A stretch of DNA of 25,834 nucleotides from AEGEAN-183 sp964002385 (GTDB lineage: Bacteria; Pseudomonadota; Gammaproteobacteria; Magnimaribacterales; Magnimaribacteraceae). The translations under genes were made by a program, and so were the position numbers. Below the pieces are notes generated by a model. That model was not told where the DNA came from, made no database searches, and saw only the letters and a list, made by a program, of their open reading frames with translations. This document shows, in pieces, positions 23,770 to 25,834 of this stretch. The DNA lies in the NCBI GenBank assembly GCA_964002385.1, contig CAXFFS010000011.1, positions 1 to 25,834 on the forward strand, written 5' to 3'. How positions within the stretch are numbered: the stretch's first letter is position 1; every line of letters starts with the position of its first letter.

Positions 23770-25248
23770 ATGTGTGGAGTTGTAGGAGTAGTCAGTAAAT
23801 CGGAAGTATCTCCGATGATCTATGATGCCTTAACGGTTTTGCAACACAGAGGCCAAGATGCAGCTGGAATTGCAACTTGTCATCAAGATAAATTCCATTT
23901 AAGAAAACAATTAGGCCTTGTCAGAGATGTCTTTAGAGATACTCATATGGTTGGATTGAGAGGATCAATGGGAATAGGCCACTTAAGGTATCCAACGGCC
24001 GGAAGCCAAGACCGAGAATTGGCTCAGCCTATGTATGTCAACTCGCCTTATGGAATCAGTATTTCTCACAATGGTAATTTAACCAATAAGGATGAAATAA
24101 GTCAGATACTAACGGATGAGAATCTAAGGTTTTTAAGTACAGATTCAGACAGTGAAGTCTTATTAAATGTCTTTGCTCATGAGCTCCAAAAACAAGGGAC
24201 TTCATCCCCTACCCAAAAAGAAATCTTTAAGGCGGTGAGAGCTACACACAAAAGAATCAGGGGAGCTTACTCAGTGATTTTTATGATTAATGGAGTTGGA
24301 ATTGTGGGGTTTAGAGATCCTTTTGGGATTAGGCCTCTCATTTTCGGTTCGAGAGAAAATGATTTATTAGGACCTGATTATATGCTTGCTTCTGAAAGTA
24401 CTGTCTTAGATACATTGGGGTTTAATATCATTAGTGACGTAGAGCCTGGAGAAGCTGTGTTCGTAAACACAGAAGGCGAAATGTTTAGAGAAGCGTGCAT
24501 TGACAATCCCATTCACACTCCTTGTATTTTTGAGTATGTGTACTTAGCTAGGCCTGATGCCGTAATTGATAATATTTCTGTGCACAAATCTAGAATGAGG
24601 ATGGGTGAAGCTCTAGCTGAAAAGATTAATAAGCTTAAACCTGATCATGATATTGATGTAGTTATTCCAATACCTGAAAGTAGTACTACTTCAGCCCTCC
24701 AGCTAGCCAATACTTTAGGAATTAAATATACGGAAGGATTTGTAAAAAACCGTTACATAGGTAGAACTTTTATCATGCCTTTTCAGGAAAAGCGGGAGAA
24801 GTCAGTAAGACAAAAGCTCAATCCAATCGAATTTGAGTTTAAGAATAAAGTTGTTTTATTGGTCGATGATTCAATAGTTAGAGGAACTACAAGCAGGCAG
24901 ATAATTGAAATGGCACGAACAGCCGGAGCCAAAAAAGTTTACTTTGCCTCGGCTGCGCCTCCAATTAGATATCAAAATGTCTATGGTATTGATATGGCCG
25001 CAACAACTGAGTTAATAGCACATAACCGAACTGAGGATGAAATAAGCGAACTCATTGGTGCTGACTGGTTAATTTACCAAGATTTAGAAGACTTAATAGA
25101 GTCAGCGAAATATGGGAACCCTTCAATCCAACAGTTTGAATGTTCTGTATTTGATGGGAAATACATCACCGCTGATATAGATAGAAGTTATTTACAAAAG
25201 CTAGAAGAAACCAGAAGCGACGATAAAAAGTCTAGAAAATTAAACTAA
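23770..25248 (+). CDS. purF: Amidophosphoribosyltransferase
   Basis: First committed step of purine synthesis: PRPP plus glutamine to phosphoribosylamine. The 492-residue protein begins MCGVVGVV; Cys2 becomes the N-terminal nucleophile of the glutaminase domain after Met removal. No propeptide is present, as in the E. coli type. LQHRGQDAAGIAT, SHNGNLTN, STDSDSE and RDPFGIRPL complete the Ntn domain. The phosphoribosyltransferase domain carries VIPIPESSTTSALQ and the PRPP loop VVLLVDDSIVRGTT at residues 361-374. No good ribosome-binding site precedes the ATG. It is the last gene of the plus-strand run and ends 9 bp from the convergent acnB. Confidence 0.97.
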   Translation: MCGVVGVVSKSEVSPMIYDALTVLQHRGQDAAGIATCHQDKFHLRKQLGLVRDVFRDTHMVGLRGSMGIGHLRYPTAGSQDRELAQPMYVNSPYGISISHNGNLTNKDEISQILTDENLRFLSTDSDSEVLLNVFAHELQKQGTSSPTQKEIFKAVRATHKRIRGAYSVIFMINGVGIVGFRDPFGIRPLIFGSRENDLLGPDYMLASESTVLDTLGFNIISDVEPGEAVFVNTEGEMFREACIDNPIHTPCIFEYVYLARPDAVIDNISVHKSRMRMGEALAEKINKLKPDHDIDVVIPIPESSTTSALQLANTLGIKYTEGFVKNRYIGRTFIMPFQEKREKSVRQKLNPIEFEFKNKVVLLVDDSIVRGTTSRQIIEMARTAGAKKVYFASAAPPIRYQNVYGIDMAATTELIAHNRTEDEISELIGADWLIYQDLEDLIESAKYGNPSIQQFECSVFDGKYITADIDRSYLQKLEETRSDDKKSRKLN

Positions 25249-25257
25249 ATAAAATTT

Positions 25258-25834
25258 TTACTTAGCTGTTTCAATAGTTAAAGTTGGGAGTATTGCGTTC
25301 TCTGCTGCGTCCTTATAAGAAGCAATCTCATTAAAATTTAGATACCTATAGACTTCAGGTCCCATAGTATTTATCTCTTCCATGTATTTTTGATATTCTC
25401 CAATAGAAGGTAGGTAGCCTAATATCGAGGATATTGCTGCCAATTCTGCCGAAGCTAGAAAGACATCAGCACCCTTACCTAATCTGTTAGGAAAATTTCT
25501 TGTTGAGGTTGAGACCACGGTGGAATTATCTTCAACCCTAGCTTGATTGCCCATGCATAGGGAACACCCTGGAACTTCTGTTCGAGCTCCTGACTTTTCA
25601 AATATTTCATAGTAATTCTCTTCTATTAACTGATGCTCATCCATCTTTGTGGGAGGAACTATCCAAAGTCTTGTTGGCACATCTTTAGCTTCCTTTAACA
25701 AATTACCTGCTGCTCTAAAATGTCCTATATTTGTCATGCAAGAACCAATGAAAACTTCATCAATTTTTGTATTTGCTACCTCTGATAAGGGCTTAATATC
25801 ATCAGGATCATTAGGACAGGCAAGAAGCGGTTCT
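25258..25834 (-). CDS. acnB: Aconitate hydratase B, C-terminal part (truncated by window edge)
   Basis: Aconitase B of the TCA cycle; it also hydrates 2-methyl-cis-aconitate in the methylcitrate cycle. Only the last 190 or so residues are visible. The frame runs unbroken to the right edge: translated upstream of the internal Met at 25737, it reads KIDEVFIGSCMTNIGHFRAAG, so the first cluster cysteine is present and the ATG at 25737 is not the start. The other two [4Fe-4S] ligands are in GCSLCMGNQARV, followed by STSTRNFPNRLG and the C-terminal VYRYLNFNEIASY seen in AcnB. Most of the gene (E. coli AcnB has 865 residues) lies outside. It converges on purF with a 9 bp gap and no visible terminator. 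Confidence 0.96.
   Translation of the reverse strand, partial: EPLLACPNDPDDIKPLSEVANTKIDEVFIGSCMTNIGHFRAAGNLLKEAKDVPTRLWIVPPTKMDEHQLIEENYYEIFEKSGARTEVPGCSLCMGNQARVEDNSTVVSTSTRNFPNRLGKGADVFLASAELAAISSILGYLPSIGEYQKYMEEINTMGPEVYRYLNFNEIASYKDAAENAILPTLTIETAK

Overview
The window is a compact, AT-rich stretch of a bacterial chromosome carrying housekeeping genes. Gene families and order point to a gammaproteobacterium. The LexA operator matches the E. coli-type SOS box almost exactly. The run leuC-leuD-leuB-asd-(fimV position)-truA-trpF-...-accD-folC-cvpA-purF follows the Pseudomonas-type order. PrpB, PrpD and ThrH read very close to their E. coli or Pseudomonas counterparts. Low GC, 0-15 bp gaps and many stop/start overlaps suggest a streamlined, free-living (probably marine, SAR86-like) lineage. 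That placement is inference; no rRNA or other taxonomic marker is present.

Layout. (1) 1-800: 3' part of pyrD. (2) 883-4076: topA (+) and lexA (-) converge with overlapping stop codons. (3) 4077-4136: a 60 bp divergent intergenic region with one near-perfect SOS box between lexA and a cytosolic 5'-nucleotidase gene. (4) 5078-9188: thrH followed by prpB-prpC-prpD, the methylcitrate cycle for propionyl-CoA. (5) 9163-11924 on the minus strand: a two-gene unit, a HAD hydrolase translationally coupled to a secreted penicillin/AHL-acylase-type Ntn hydrolase. (6) 12047-25248 on the plus strand: aroC-leuC-leuD-leuB-asd-miniFimV-truA-trpF-trpB-trpA-accD-folC-cvpA-purF, a 13 kb collinear run with almost no intergenic DNA. 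(7) 25258-25834 minus: 3' end of acnB, converging on purF.

How the genes fit together. Region 6 joins biosynthesis of leucine, aspartate-family amino acids, chorismate and tryptophan, malonyl-CoA, folate and purines with one tRNA-modification gene. The prpBCD block lacks acnD, prpF and prpR. The cycle's last hydration would then fall to the aconitase AcnB, whose gene ends at the right edge.

There is no mobile element, CRISPR array, phage gene, tRNA or rRNA in the window, and no intergenic stretch exceeds about 125 bp. I do not see a wholly novel multi-gene system. The points most worth a second look are a drastically shortened FimV-like gene in the fimV locus, the single SOS operator shared by lexA and a nucleotidase gene, the HAD/acylase pair, and an atypical TopA.
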